Source: Methanosarcina horonobensis HB-1 = JCM 15518 (lineage in GTDB: Archaea > Halobacteriota > Methanosarcinia > Methanosarcinales > Methanosarcinaceae). Taken from it: a stretch of 64,000 nucleotides of DNA. The stretch lies in contig NZ_CP009516.1 of the NCBI RefSeq assembly GCF_000970285.1, forward strand, positions 3,513,036 through 3,577,035. The letters are read 5' to 3'. Positions 21,201 through 29,579 of this stretch are shown piece by piece. Every line of letters starts with the position of its first letter. Position 1 is the stretch's first letter. The notes under the pieces are model-generated. The model did not search any database and was not told the origin of the DNA. It saw nothing but the letters and a program-made list of their open reading frames with translations. Made by a program: the position numbers and the translations under genes.

Positions 21201-21407
21201 ATGAAATGCGAAATTTGTGGAGCAGAGAGCGATGCAAGATACTGCACCGACTGTGGCAGAGTTATGAACGATGTTATAAGGCGCGTAGGAGAAGCTCGCT
21301 GGGCAGCAATTGATGATTGCTCATTTATTTATCCGCTTGTAAGGCGCGTAGGCAAAGGAGAAGCTACGGTTAATGATATAATTCAGGCTCTTGAAGTTGA
21401 AGACTGA
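21201..21407 (+). CDS. Small zinc-ribbon protein
   Basis: Protein of 68 residues. It opens with a four-cysteine ribbon, CEICG then CTDCG (CxxC-x9-CxxC), followed by a helical stretch of about 45 residues with an acidic end. Such miniature zinc-finger proteins are common in Methanosarcina; roles in nucleic-acid binding are presumed rather than shown. I prefer the ATG at 21201 over that at 21186 because GGGG stands eight bases before it and the ribbon then begins at residue 3. Monocistronic. Confidence 0.75.
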   Translation: MKCEICGAESDARYCTDCGRVMNDVIRRVGEARWAAIDDCSFIYPLVRRVGKGEATVNDIIQALEVED

Positions 21408-21790
21408 TTCATCTTGCCTTTCAGGATTCCAGTCTTTATCAAGAAAAGGTTTTAGAGACCGTTTCGGAGCTACAGTTTGTTTTGAGACCTGTTTTCAGGT
21501 TACCAGAGGCACTATACCGGATGAGGCAGAACTTAGGGACTCCATCAGAAGGGTTCAGCCATGCGGGTTAAACTAAATAAATCCGATTGAATAGGCTAAA
21601 CCTTTTTTTGAAACTTCAGAATTTAAGTTCAGGCTTCAAATTAGTTCAGACTTTGGACTTTCGGTTCAATTCTAAGCTGGGCTCTGAGATAGAGTCCTTA
21701 AAGGTTATATCTCTTCAGTCTTAATATTACAGCAGTCTTAATATTACAGTGTTAGGCAATTTTCTCTGGGCTCAGGGACTGGTGCTGTAC
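21408..21790. other. Intergenic region
   Basis: A 383-base stretch. CAGTCTTAATATTACAG occurs twice in tandem near 21717-21749, just before the PEBP lipoprotein gene, and may be a duplicated promoter element. A 61-codon frame at the left edge is not convincing. Confidence 0.4.
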
Positions 21791-22420
21791 ATGAACAGAA
21801 AAGCCGGAGTAGTTGTTTTAGTGTTCCTGTTTGCAGGAATGCTCCTGATTTCGGGATGTATTGAAAATAAGCAGGTTGAGTCACCCGTAGATGAAGGAGC
21901 TTCCGACAAAAACGAGCAGATGGAAGCACCTGCAAATGAAGAACCTTCCAATGCCGGCAAAGGGGATGAGAATATGGATAACCGGATTATAAAGGTTTTT
22001 AGCAGCGCGTTTGAATCGAACAGTACTATCCCCAGGAAATATACGTGTAATGGGGAAAATATAAATCCGCCTCTGGAATTCGAGAATATTCCGGAGGGAA
22101 CTGAAAGTCTGGTACTGATCATGGATGATCCTGATGCTCCCATGAATCCATTTACTCACTGGATCGTCTGGAACATCGAGCCGGTGGCGAAAATTGAGGA
22201 GGATAGTATCCCCGGGGTTGAAGGAATGAATAATTTCAGGAAGATTGGCTATGGCGGCCCATGCCCTCCCTCAGGCACGCACAGGTTTTTCTTCAGGGTT
22301 TATGCGCTGGATAGACAGCTTGAGCTCAAAGCAGGAGCAGGAAGAAAAGAGCTTGAAAGCGAAATGATAGGGCACATCATTGCCGAAGGGGAACTGATGG
22401 GAAAATACGGTAAAACCTGA
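21791..22420 (+). CDS. YbhB/YbcL-type PEBP (Raf kinase inhibitor-like) lipoprotein
   Basis: Exported protein of 209 residues. The N-terminus is a lipoprotein signal: MNRKAG, a hydrophobic run, then lipobox LLISGC, followed by an acidic linker of about 50 residues. The remaining 150 residues are a phosphatidylethanolamine-binding-protein domain: FSSAFESNSTIPRKYTCNGE, then NPPLEFENIPEGTESLVLIMDDPDAP with the ligand-pocket Asp, then FTHWIVWNI and the YGGPCPPSGTHRFFFRVYAL block. The ligand is unknown in archaea. The ATG at 21791 gives a proper signal peptide; a GTG at 21749 is possible but adds nothing recognisable. msrA follows by 34 bases and may be cotranscribed. Confidence 0.9.
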   Translation: MNRKAGVVVLVFLFAGMLLISGCIENKQVESPVDEGASDKNEQMEAPANEEPSNAGKGDENMDNRIIKVFSSAFESNSTIPRKYTCNGENINPPLEFENIPEGTESLVLIMDDPDAPMNPFTHWIVWNIEPVAKIEEDSIPGVEGMNNFRKIGYGGPCPPSGTHRFFFRVYALDRQLELKAGAGRKELESEMIGHIIAEGELMGKYGKT

Positions 22421-22454
22421 TTAGAGAATCTTGAAACTTGAGGGGGGAAAGATA

Positions 22455-23021
22455 GTGGAAGAAATAACAAAAGTCGAAAAGAAAAACACAACGTCTGAAG
22501 AGAATACAGATATATTTGAAAATCCCGGAGAAGGCCTGGAAAAGGCAACCTTTGCAGCAGGCTGTTTCTGGGGAATTGAAGAAGCTTTTCGCCAGGTTAA
22601 AGGTGTGGTTGCAACTGCAGTTGGTTACAGTGGGGGACATTTTGAAAAGCCTACTTACGAGCAGGTCTGCACTCTCGATACCGGACATGCAGAAGCAGTA
22701 AGGGTTATTTTCGACCCTAAAGTCGTTTCATATAAGACCCTGCTGGATGTTTTCTGGAAGATCCATGACCCAACTACAAAGGACCGACAGGGCCCTGATG
22801 TAGGAAAACAATACCGTTCCGTGATCTTTTACCATAACGAAGAACAAAAGGCTGCTGCACTCGCCTCAAAAGAAGAACTCGAAAAGGCAGGAGCTTTCAA
22901 AAATCCTATTGTAACCGAGATTGTACCTGTTTCTGAATTTTACATGGCAGAAGAATATCACCAGCAGTACTTTGAAAAAAAAGGATTTTTACAGAATGTA
23001 CTCAGGAGTTTTAAAAAGTAA
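22455..23021 (+). CDS. msrA: Peptide methionine sulfoxide reductase MsrA
   Basis: Reduces methionine-S-sulfoxide in proteins and so repairs oxidative damage. The active-site motif GCFWG lies near residue 39 in [15 protein letters not shown]; the sulfoxide-binding acidic region GHAEAVRV and the [18 protein letters not shown] block are typical. There is no visible resolving cysteine near the C-terminus, so recycling would depend on other thiols. I chose the GTG at 22455 because AGGGGG lies eight bases upstream; a TTG at 22431 has no such site. The first 30 residues before the domain are charged and variable. Not fused to MsrB. Confidence 0.95.
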   Translation: MEEITKVEKKNTTSEENTDIFENPGEGLEKATFAAGCFWGIEEAFRQVKGVVATAVGYSGGHFEKPTYEQVCTLDTGHAEAVRVIFDPKVVSYKTLLDVFWKIHDPTTKDRQGPDVGKQYRSVIFYHNEEQKAAALASKEELEKAGAFKNPIVTEIVPVSEFYMAEEYHQQYFEKKGFLQNVLRSFKK

Positions 23022-23149
23022 GTGCTGGAGACAGGTTATAGGGACAAAGAAAATCTGACACAGAACTGCATCCAGAGCAGAACTGCAGGCTGATGCAGCA
23101 AATACCATATAAAAAGATTAATTTAGAGGAATCCTCAAAGTAGTTCCGG

Positions 23150-23863
23150 ATGGAAAACGCAGTCTCCATAAGGAAGCTGTCAAAGGTTTTCGGGAAAACT
23201 CCTGTCCTGAAAGCCCTTGACCTTGACCTTAAAAAAGGCGAATTTGCGGTTATTTTCGGCCCTAACGGGGCTGGAAAGACCACTCTTTTGAAGCTGATCT
23301 CGACCCTGATAGAGCCTACCGAAGGTTCTGTTTTCGTTTCCGGGTTTGATACGGCCGAAGAACCTGAAAAAGCCCGCAGAGAAATAGGAATGCTTTCTCA
23401 TGATTCCTACATTTACGGAGAGCTTACCGCAAAAGAAAATCTGCGTTTCTTCGGGCAGATGTATGGAATCAAAAGTCAGGAACTCGAAGAGAGAATCTCA
23501 AACCTTCTGGAAAATGTCGGGCTCGTAACAAAAGCAGACGAGCGAGTCAGCACTTTTTCAAGAGGCATGAAGCAGCGACTTTCCATTGCAAGAGCTCTAC
23601 TCCATAGACCTTCTCTGCTCCTTCTTGACGAGCCCTATACCGGTCTCGATCCCGGAGCTTCTCTGATTTTTGAAAATCTCCTCAAAAGTCCCGAATTCGA
23701 AGGGAGCACAAAGTTGATGGTTTCTCACGATCTGGAACGGAGTTTTGCCCTCTGCGACAGAATCCTTGTCCTGAATAAAGGAAAATTTGTATATGACGGA
23801 CTTAAAGAAGATCTCTCAGGTTTTGAGGGCTTCAGAGAAAAGTGCGGTTCCATGCTAGTTTAA
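23150..23863 (+). CDS. ccmA: ABC transporter ATPase CcmA (heme/cytochrome c maturation)
   Basis: ATP-binding subunit of 237 residues. Walker A is GPNGAGKTT (about 39-47), the signature is FSRGMKQRLS and Walker B is LLLLDEPYTGLD; the switch His is in VSHD. The family choice comes from the downstream CcmB-like permease and CcmC homologue. In the CcmABCE system the ATPase releases heme-loaded CcmE for attachment to apocytochrome c. Methanosarcina makes multiheme cytochrome c, so a Ccm pathway is expected. ccmB follows after 113 bases. No CcmE, CcmF or CcmH is evident in this window. Confidence 0.85.
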   Translation: MENAVSIRKLSKVFGKTPVLKALDLDLKKGEFAVIFGPNGAGKTTLLKLISTLIEPTEGSVFVSGFDTAEEPEKARREIGMLSHDSYIYGELTAKENLRFFGQMYGIKSQELEERISNLLENVGLVTKADERVSTFSRGMKQRLSIARALLHRPSLLLLDEPYTGLDPGASLIFENLLKSPEFEGSTKLMVSHDLERSFALCDRILVLNKGKFVYDGLKEDLSGFEGFREKCGSMLV

Positions 23864-23976
23864 ATTCCGAAAACAGGGATGGAAGTTAAAAAGAAAAAGT
23901 GCTATTAAGGTTCAACATTAAAAGTAGGTTTTGAACTCAAGAAAATAACAGATAACATGAAAAAAGGAGTTTAAAA

Positions 23977-24657
23977 ATGATCCGGAGCTTTTATATCGCT
24001 GCAAAAGACCTTAAAGCCGAGTTCCGGACAAAACAGATGCTTAACTCAATGTTCATTTACTCGCTTCTTGTGCTTGTGGTCTTCAGTATCTCTTTTGGGG
24101 ACTTCCTCGGAGACACCGAAAAGGTTGAAAAACTTGCTCCAGGTGTGCTCTGGATTGCTTTCACCTTTGCCGGGATGCTCGGGCTTTCCAGAACCTTCAT
24201 CATGGAAACTGAAAACGGATGCCTTGAAGCCCTTATGCTTTGCCCTGTAGACAGAGGTGTTATCTATACCGGAAAAATCCTCTCCAATCTTGCGATTGTG
24301 TTTCTTATGGAAGCTGTAACCCTTCCTTTCTTTATTGTACTCTACAATTACAGCCTGAGTATCCAAACCTTGCTCTTACTCCTGATAGTCCTCTTCCTCG
24401 GGACTTTCGGGTTCATTGCTGTCGGAACTCTGCTCTCTGCCCTTACTCTGGGCACCCGTACCAGAGAACTTCTTCTGCCTGTCCTTCTCCTGCCACTACT
24501 TCTTCCTGTCCTGATTCCCTCGGTTGAAGCAACTGCCGGAGTCCTAGCCGGAAGCAGCATCGAAAGCTTAGTTCCAGAAATTAGATTGCTTGCAGTTTAC
24601 GACCTTGTATTTTTTGTGATTTCACACCTGGTCTTTGAATATGTTGTTTCTGACTGA
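23977..24657 (+). CDS. ccmB: Heme exporter permease CcmB
   Basis: Integral membrane protein of 226 residues with about six hydrophobic helices, the CcmB size. It opens with the typical RSFYIAAKDLKAEFRTKQML and has the conserved FTFAGMLGLSRTFIMETENGCLEALMLCPVDR stretch near residues 65-95, spelled here in parts, which contacts the ATPase. Works with CcmA and CcmC in cytochrome c maturation. The ATG is preceded by AAAAAGGAG. Downstream lies a 487-base gap with purine-rich repeats before ccmC, unusual for genes of one complex. Confidence 0.85.
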   Translation: MIRSFYIAAKDLKAEFRTKQMLNSMFIYSLLVLVVFSISFGDFLGDTEKVEKLAPGVLWIAFTFAGMLGLSRTFIMETENGCLEALMLCPVDRGVIYTGKILSNLAIVFLMEAVTLPFFIVLYNYSLSIQTLLLLLIVLFLGTFGFIAVGTLLSALTLGTRTRELLLPVLLLPLLLPVLIPSVEATAGVLAGSSIESLVPEIRLLAVYDLVFFVISHLVFEYVVSD

Positions 24658-25144
24658 GGCTTCTCTGATAGAAAAAGAAGGGAAAAGAGAATAAGAAAAG
24701 GGACGAGAAGAAAAGAGAGGATAAGAAAGGGTGCAAGAAAAAAGAGAGGATAAGAAAAAGGACAAGAAAAAAAGAGAGAATAAGAAAAGGAAAAGGGAAA
24801 AAAGGGAAAAAAGAGAAAAATAGTAAAATAGAAGTCTGTCAAGTTAGCGATTAAAATCGAATCAATAATAAGTAAAGTAATTGATACATTCACATGTTTG
24901 TAAGTAATTGCTTAAATTTGCACCCGCTGCTTCATATTATGCTTACTCAAACTTTACACCCAGTCCCTTACAAGTTCGTTTTGAAGCCTGATTTCAGTCC
25001 TTCTGGACCATAAAGATGGAAAACTTATATCGAAGTATATATAAAGCTTGTATCGAATTATATTACATAGGAAGAATAAATATATAAGAATAATTTGATG
25101 GTCTTCCATATAAGACTCATCTTAATTTTAACCTGCAAAAACAC
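24658..25144. other. Intergenic region with purine tract and ccmC promoter
   Basis: A 487-base stretch: purine-rich repeats at 24671-24823, then AT-rich DNA with a good TATA box (AAGTATATATAAAGC, about 25033-25047), so ccmC probably has its own promoter. No gene is supported. Confidence 0.55.
24671..24823 (+). repeat. Purine-rich degenerate tandem repeats (about 29 bp)
   Basis: About four units with the core AGAGAGGATAAGAAAAGGGA and lengths of 28-30 bases, ending in a run of GGGAAAAAA. The plus strand is nearly pure purine for 150 bases, with only isolated T and C. Confidence 0.7.
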
Positions 25145-25867
25145 GTGAACAAAATGACTTCAAGTTCCAGAAAAATCGGAATGCTGGCAACTGTGACTGC
25201 CGGCGTAATGCTTCTTGCGATATATATGCTCTTTTTCTACCTGCCCCCAATAAGGGACGAGTCAGGGGAGGTTCTGAGCGGAAGTTTCAGAATCTTTTTC
25301 TTCCATATGCCAATAGCGATCATGGCTTACCTGGCTTTTGGAGTCGTATTCTTTGCAAGTGTCCTTTATCTCCGTGAAAAGTCCCTTAAATGGGACATCT
25401 ATGCCCGTTCTGCTGCTGAGATCGGAACCCTTTTTGCGTTCCTTGTGCTGGTTACGGGCTCCATCTGGGCAAAGGATGCCTGGGGATGGTACTGGATCTG
25501 GGACATCAGGCTGACCACTTCTCTTGTCCTTTTCCTTGTTTACCTTGCCTATAACATGCTCAGAAAAGCCCTCGAAGAGCCTGAAAAAAGGGCCAGGCTT
25601 GCAGCAGTTTTCGGAGTTTTGGGTTTCCTGTCCGTACCCCTCAGTTTCTTTTCAATCCGACTCTGGCGCTCGGCTCACCCCCTTATGTTCGGAGGAAACA
25701 CAGGCGGAAGTGGAGGAGGACTTGAAGGGACATCGCTTCAACTGACTCTCTTTGTCAATTTTATAGCTTATTTCCTGCTTTTCCTTACACTCTTTTCTGT
25801 GAAAGTGCAGAACGAGCGGATGGGAGAAGAACTGGATGCACATATATCCGCCGAACTTGAAGTCTGA
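25145..25867 (+). CDS. ccmC: Cytochrome c maturation heme-handling protein CcmC
   Basis: Membrane protein of 240 residues with six likely helices. The diagnostic tryptophan-rich heme-handling motif is WGWYWIWDIRLTTSLVLF near residues 115-135, preceded by VTGSIWAKDAW. Conserved periplasmic histidines before and after it (FFHMP near residue 54 and SAHPLMFGG near 177) would ligate heme. CcmC passes heme to CcmE. The GTG at 25145 is used or the nearby ATG three codons on. It has a separate promoter from ccmAB. Confidence 0.92.
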   Translation: MNKMTSSSRKIGMLATVTAGVMLLAIYMLFFYLPPIRDESGEVLSGSFRIFFFHMPIAIMAYLAFGVVFFASVLYLREKSLKWDIYARSAAEIGTLFAFLVLVTGSIWAKDAWGWYWIWDIRLTTSLVLFLVYLAYNMLRKALEEPEKRARLAAVFGVLGFLSVPLSFFSIRLWRSAHPLMFGGNTGGSGGGLEGTSLQLTLFVNFIAYFLLFLTLFSVKVQNERMGEELDAHISAELEV

Positions 25868-25963
25868 TTTCTGGCGCTCCTTTTTTTTAGATAACATTAC
25901 ACAATATAGATATACGTTACACTAAATATAGATAATAATTTTTTTAATTTTTGAGGGAAGGTT

Positions 25964-26797
25964 ATGCGTTTCAAAACTTTGGCTATTGTAGGGATTATTC
26001 TTTTGGGAACTGTGACTCTTTCTGTTTACTCCAGTTATAACAAAGAGAGTGCGCAGACTGATGGGGATATATTTCAAAAAATAGAGGTTAACAATAGCAG
26101 TTTTCTTGAGGTCCAGGAGGATTGGGACGGTTTTGAAATAATAATTGTCGATATCGATAAGCTCAGGAAAGCCGCAGATGATGGAAATTTAACTCTTAAT
26201 GTAATGGGAGAGAACTTTGAGGTAGAAATTAAGGAAAAGTCCAGACTTGAAGGAGAAAATGCTTATTTTTATACAGGACCTATTTTAGGCAGTAAAGACA
26301 AAGACAGCAGAGCTGACCTATATGTAGGAGAAGAATCTTTAGGCGGGTCCGTTGAACCGGGTGAGCCGTGGAATGTTACATACAATATTGCACCAACTGA
26401 TAAGAGGTACAACGGAAAAATAGTTCACGTTGTATTTATGCAGGATTGGGAAAAACAAAGGGAAAGGCTGGAACAGGCAGGCATTGATCCCCTGCAGTTT
26501 TTCCTGATAAACAATGATTCCAGAAAACATGTGATGTCCATCGAGATTTTCGATTTTAATAACAAATCCGTGTTCAAAGAAAACTATACAATAAATCCTG
26601 GCGATGAGATCTCTTCGCCCAAAATAGACGCTGAACTGGGAAAATACAGATATGAAATTATTCTGGACAACGAATTAACTTATGAAGCAAAAGTGCATGC
26701 AGGTTTTGCATCTAATCTGGGCGGCTCAGAGAAATTGCATCTTACTATCCGTGATGATCCGGATAACCCTATACAGTTCGTAGGCGAGATTTCCTGA
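25964..26797 (+). CDS. Membrane-anchored extracytoplasmic protein of unknown function
   Basis: Protein of 277 residues with one N-terminal hydrophobic helix (about 5-24) as signal or anchor and a beta-rich exterior. I recognise no catalytic motif. The segment around ADLYVGEESLGGSVEPGEPWNV is reminiscent of beta-hairpin regions in secreted archaeal proteins and protease prodomains, but this is weak. It has neither the heme-binding His nor the Cys motif of CcmE, so it is not that protein despite following ccmC by 96 bases. Ribosome site GAGGGAAGG precedes the ATG. It could be an accessory protein of the Ccm locus or unrelated. Confidence 0.65.
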   Translation: MRFKTLAIVGIILLGTVTLSVYSSYNKESAQTDGDIFQKIEVNNSSFLEVQEDWDGFEIIIVDIDKLRKAADDGNLTLNVMGENFEVEIKEKSRLEGENAYFYTGPILGSKDKDSRADLYVGEESLGGSVEPGEPWNVTYNIAPTDKRYNGKIVHVVFMQDWEKQRERLEQAGIDPLQFFLINNDSRKHVMSIEIFDFNNKSVFKENYTINPGDEISSPKIDAELGKYRYEIILDNELTYEAKVHAGFASNLGGSEKLHLTIRDDPDNPIQFVGEIS

Positions 26798-26855
26798 AAG
26801 TTCCTTTGCCCCTTCCTGTTGCTATTAAGGAAAGATTTATACCTGCTGTAAGATT

Positions 26856-26875
26856 TCCCAGTTTCAAATCTGGGA
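26856..26875 (+). promoter_or_regulatory. Short hairpin upstream of OYE-family gene
   Basis: TCCCAG, an eight-base loop, then CTGGGA: a 6-bp stem placed just downstream of a TATA-like GATTTATACC, near the expected transcription start. Could be an operator. Confidence 0.3.
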
Positions 26876-26909
26876 TAATTATTTACCCTTCCCGTTCCTA
26901 TTTTTTCCT

Positions 26910-28013
26910 ATGATTTTTGACCCTATCACAGTCTGTAATATGGAGCTTCAGAATCGCTTTGTAAGGTCTGCAACTCATGAGTTTATGGCTGAAGAGGACG
27001 GAACGCCGACTTCAAGACTAGGAGACTTCTACGAAGAACTTGCAAAAAATGAAGTTGGCTTAATAATAACCGGCTACTCTTATGTTCTTCCCGGCGGGCA
27101 GAGTGATGCTAACCAGCAGGGGATTTATGACGATCGTTTTATTGAGCCTTACAAAGGAATTACAGATAGGGTACATGAATACAGAAGCAAAATTGTGCTC
27201 CAGATAGTGCACGGAGGAAGGCAGGCAGACGCTTCTCAGGAACATCCCGTCCCCATGGCTCCGTCGGTGGTTAAAAACGGGCATTCGGCAGCTATCCCCA
27301 GGGAAATGACAGAAGAAGAAATCCTGAAAATGATTGAAGCATTCACACAGGCTGCTGTCCGGGCAAAAAAAGCAGGTTTTGACGGGGTTCAGCTCCACTG
27401 CGCTCACGGCTTCCTCTTAAGTAACTTCATATCTCCTTACACTAACAGGCGGACTGACAGGTGGGGAGGTTCCGTGGAAAACCGGGCAAGGATAGTCACG
27501 GAAATAGTCAGGCGCATAAAAGAAGAAACTGATGGAAATTTCCCGATCCTTGTGAAAATGAATGCAACGGACGGTTTTCAGCCTGGCACGGCTAAGGCAG
27601 AGCTCGGACTTAATATATCTCAGGCTGTGGAAACCGCAAAGCTTCTGGAAAAGGCAGGCGTATGTGCGGTAGAGGTCAGCGGAGGGATAAGCGAAGCGGG
27701 CGGAGTGACTATAAAAACCGCAATCAGTTCTCCTGCTAAAGAGGCTTACTTTAAGGACTACTCTAAAAAAATAAAGAGCGCAGTGAACATTCCTGTGATC
27801 CTTGTAGGAGGTATCAGGTCTCTTCCTGTTATGGAAGAACTTCTTGAAAACGGGTTCGCGGACCTTATATCCATGAGCAGGGCATTCATCTGCGAATCCG
27901 ATTTAGTTTTAAAACTTAAATCCGGAGAGGCTAAAAAGGCAAAATGCGTATCCTGCAATCTATGTTTTGATCCCAGAGGAATAAAATGCAATTTCGAGTT
28001 TGATCGATCTTAA
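26910..28013 (+). CDS. Old Yellow Enzyme-family FMN oxidoreductase
   Basis: TIM-barrel flavoprotein of 367 residues in the NADH:flavin oxidoreductase family. It begins with the classic MIFDPITVCNMELQNRFVRSATHE; the substrate-binding HCAHGFLLSNFISPYTNRRTDRWGGS stretch (about 165-190) and the FMN phosphate segment VPVILVGGIRS are present. The C-terminus has CVSCNLC and a further Cys seven residues on. That resembles the Fe-S ligand cluster of dienoyl-CoA reductase and trimethylamine dehydrogenase relatives, but the extra NAD-binding domains of those enzymes are missing. Substrate unknown. The usual ribosome site is absent, so the mRNA may be leaderless or weakly translated. Confidence 0.9.
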   Translation: MIFDPITVCNMELQNRFVRSATHEFMAEEDGTPTSRLGDFYEELAKNEVGLIITGYSYVLPGGQSDANQQGIYDDRFIEPYKGITDRVHEYRSKIVLQIVHGGRQADASQEHPVPMAPSVVKNGHSAAIPREMTEEEILKMIEAFTQAAVRAKKAGFDGVQLHCAHGFLLSNFISPYTNRRTDRWGGSVENRARIVTEIVRRIKEETDGNFPILVKMNATDGFQPGTAKAELGLNISQAVETAKLLEKAGVCAVEVSGGISEAGGVTIKTAISSPAKEAYFKDYSKKIKSAVNIPVILVGGIRSLPVMEELLENGFADLISMSRAFICESDLVLKLKSGEAKKAKCVSCNLCFDPRGIKCNFEFDRS

Positions 28014-28324
28014 AAAACTATGGATTTTTCCATTTTGCCGACCTTCCTTACCTTTTTCTGACTGTACTCTTTTTCTATTACGGAAAAAGTCTATCAGGTA
28101 ATTACAAACTGCCGATTTCTTTCATTGTTTTTGTATCTTTTAAATGTTTTTAATTTTGAGTTTACAATTGTTTTTTAATTATCATTTAGAAAAGAGGGTC
28201 TGAACGTATATTTTTTATAATAGATCAATACAAAAGAGATAAGCTTTACAGGCTTTTTACAGGGACTCAGGTTTACATTTTTCTACCGGGTCCGCTACCT
28301 AAAAATGTGTGTGAGGAGAAGAAA
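28014..28324. other. Promoter region of the XRE-cupin operon
   Basis: A 311-base stretch without a gene. TATA-like runs occur at about 28206-28222, and a leader hairpin stands at 28275-28308. Confidence 0.45.
28275..28308 (+). promoter_or_regulatory. Leader hairpin before XRE-cupin gene
   Basis: ACATTTTT and AAAAATGT form a perfect 8-bp stem around an 18-base GC-rich loop (TACCGGGTCC core). The stem ends a few bases before the GAGGAG ribosome site of the gene at 28325. It may be an operator for autoregulation or an RNA element. Confidence 0.4.
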
Positions 28325-28903
28325 ATGTCAGAAGAGAACCGTGTCGGCAGTAAGATACACCAGCTTAGAGAAGCCCAGGATATGACTGTTGAAGAACTGG
28401 CTGAAGCCAGTCAGAGCAGCGTGGAGTTAATCCAGCAGTTAGAAAACGGAGCTCTCGTTCCGTCTTTGACCCCTCTTTTAAAGATTGCTCGGGCTTTAGG
28501 CGTCCGTCTCGGTACTTTTCTGGACGACGTGCCCCAGAGCGGACCTGTAGTGGTAAGAGCAGGACTATCTGAAAACGTGGTCCGTTTTTCCGGAAAGACT
28601 GAGAGGCCAAAGAAGAGTGCGCTTGAGTTTTACTCCCTTGCCTCGGATAAAGCAGACCGTCATATGGAGCCTTTTATTATTGACATCCACCCTTCCCCTG
28701 AAGAGAGCCATAAACTATCTTCCCATGAAGGAGAGGAGTTCATCTATGTCCTTGCAGGAGAAATTGAGATATTCTATGGCAAGGATGTTCACAGACTGAG
28801 TGTGGGAGACAGCATCTATTACGATTCCATTGTCCCTCATGATGTTCACGCAGCAGGAAAAGAAGATGCACGCATAATGGCTGTAGTCTATGCCCCTCTC
28901 TGA
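28325..28903 (+). CDS. XRE-family HTH regulator with C-terminal cupin domain
   Basis: DNA-binding regulator of 192 residues. Residues about 8-65 form a helix-turn-helix of the Cro/XRE type ([23 protein letters not shown], then [25 protein letters not shown]). Residues about 110-190 form a cupin with [16 protein letters not shown] and the metal/ligand strand [17 protein letters not shown]. Such proteins respond to a small ligand bound in the cupin. The ATG at 28325 follows GAGGAG. The next genes encode a thioesterase and an acyl-CoA ligase, so it probably regulates acyl-CoA metabolism and perhaps itself. Confidence 0.92.
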   Translation: MSEENRVGSKIHQLREAQDMTVEELAEASQSSVELIQQLENGALVPSLTPLLKIARALGVRLGTFLDDVPQSGPVVVRAGLSENVVRFSGKTERPKKSALEFYSLASDKADRHMEPFIIDIHPSPEESHKLSSHEGEEFIYVLAGEIEIFYGKDVHRLSVGDSIYYDSIVPHDVHAAGKEDARIMAVVYAPL

Positions 28904-29025
28904 TAGCTTCAATCGGGCTGGAAGGAGAGTAAGGATTTGACTTAAACAATGAAGGCTTAAACGGGCAAAAACTTAGATCAAAAATTGGATATTGAGTAAA
29001 GATACCAAGAGTTAGGGAATCCAAA

Positions 29026-29481
29026 ATGTTCAGTATAAATGTTAGTCCGCGCTTTGGGGATATTGATGGTCTCGGGCATGTAAACAATACAGTCCTTCCG
29101 GTCTGGTTCGAAACGGGAAGAAACTCTATTTTCAGGCTTTTCTCCCCGGAACTTGACCTTAGCCCGGATGTGTGGCACCTGATCCTTGTCAGAACTGAAT
29201 TTGATTTTCTGAGCCAGATGTATTTCAGGTCCGATGTGGAAATCAGGACCTATATTACAAAGATAGGGAACAGTTCCTTTACTGTAGGGCATGAGGCCTG
29301 GCAGGAAGGAGAACTCAAGGTCAGAGGTCAGGCAGTACTGGTCTACTATGACTTCAAGCTCCAGAAATCAATTCCCCTTCCGGACTCAATCCGCGAAATT
29401 TTAAAAATGCATATGTTTCCTTCAATGGACGAACCCTCGGCGGATGCAGAAACTGAAACGGATTCTCCTTGCTCAATTTAA
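29026..29481 (+). CDS. Acyl-CoA thioesterase (hotdog fold, 4HBT type)
   Basis: Protein of 151 residues with the 4-hydroxybenzoyl-CoA thioesterase pattern. The first strand and helix contain FGDIDGLGHVNNTVLPVWFE, with the catalytic acidic residue in the DIDGLGHVNN loop, followed by the long helix and VRTEFDFLSQMYF and YITKIGNSSFTVGHE strands. It would hydrolyse an acyl-CoA or carrier-bound acyl group in the cytoplasm. It lies between the XRE-cupin regulator (122 bases upstream) and the acyl-CoA ligase (98 bases downstream), an arrangement that implies a shared pathway. Substrate chain unknown. Confidence 0.88.
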   Translation: MFSINVSPRFGDIDGLGHVNNTVLPVWFETGRNSIFRLFSPELDLSPDVWHLILVRTEFDFLSQMYFRSDVEIRTYITKIGNSSFTVGHEAWQEGELKVRGQAVLVYYDFKLQKSIPLPDSIREILKMHMFPSMDEPSADAETETDSPCSI

Positions 29482-29579
29482 ATATGTTTCAGGAACACCT
29501 TTGACTGGTCTCATGTAAAAACCCCAAAACATAAGCCAGAAGTTTCTGAAAGTATAGTCCAGAAGGAGAGGCTGAAACT

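Noticed and set aside
24597-24893. Phe/Leu/Ser-rich frame on the minus strand
   Set aside because: It is the complement of the purine repeat tract, not a membrane protein gene.
25964-26797. CcmE identity for the gene after ccmC
   Set aside because: Position suggested it, but the heme-binding motif and the fold pattern of CcmE are absent.
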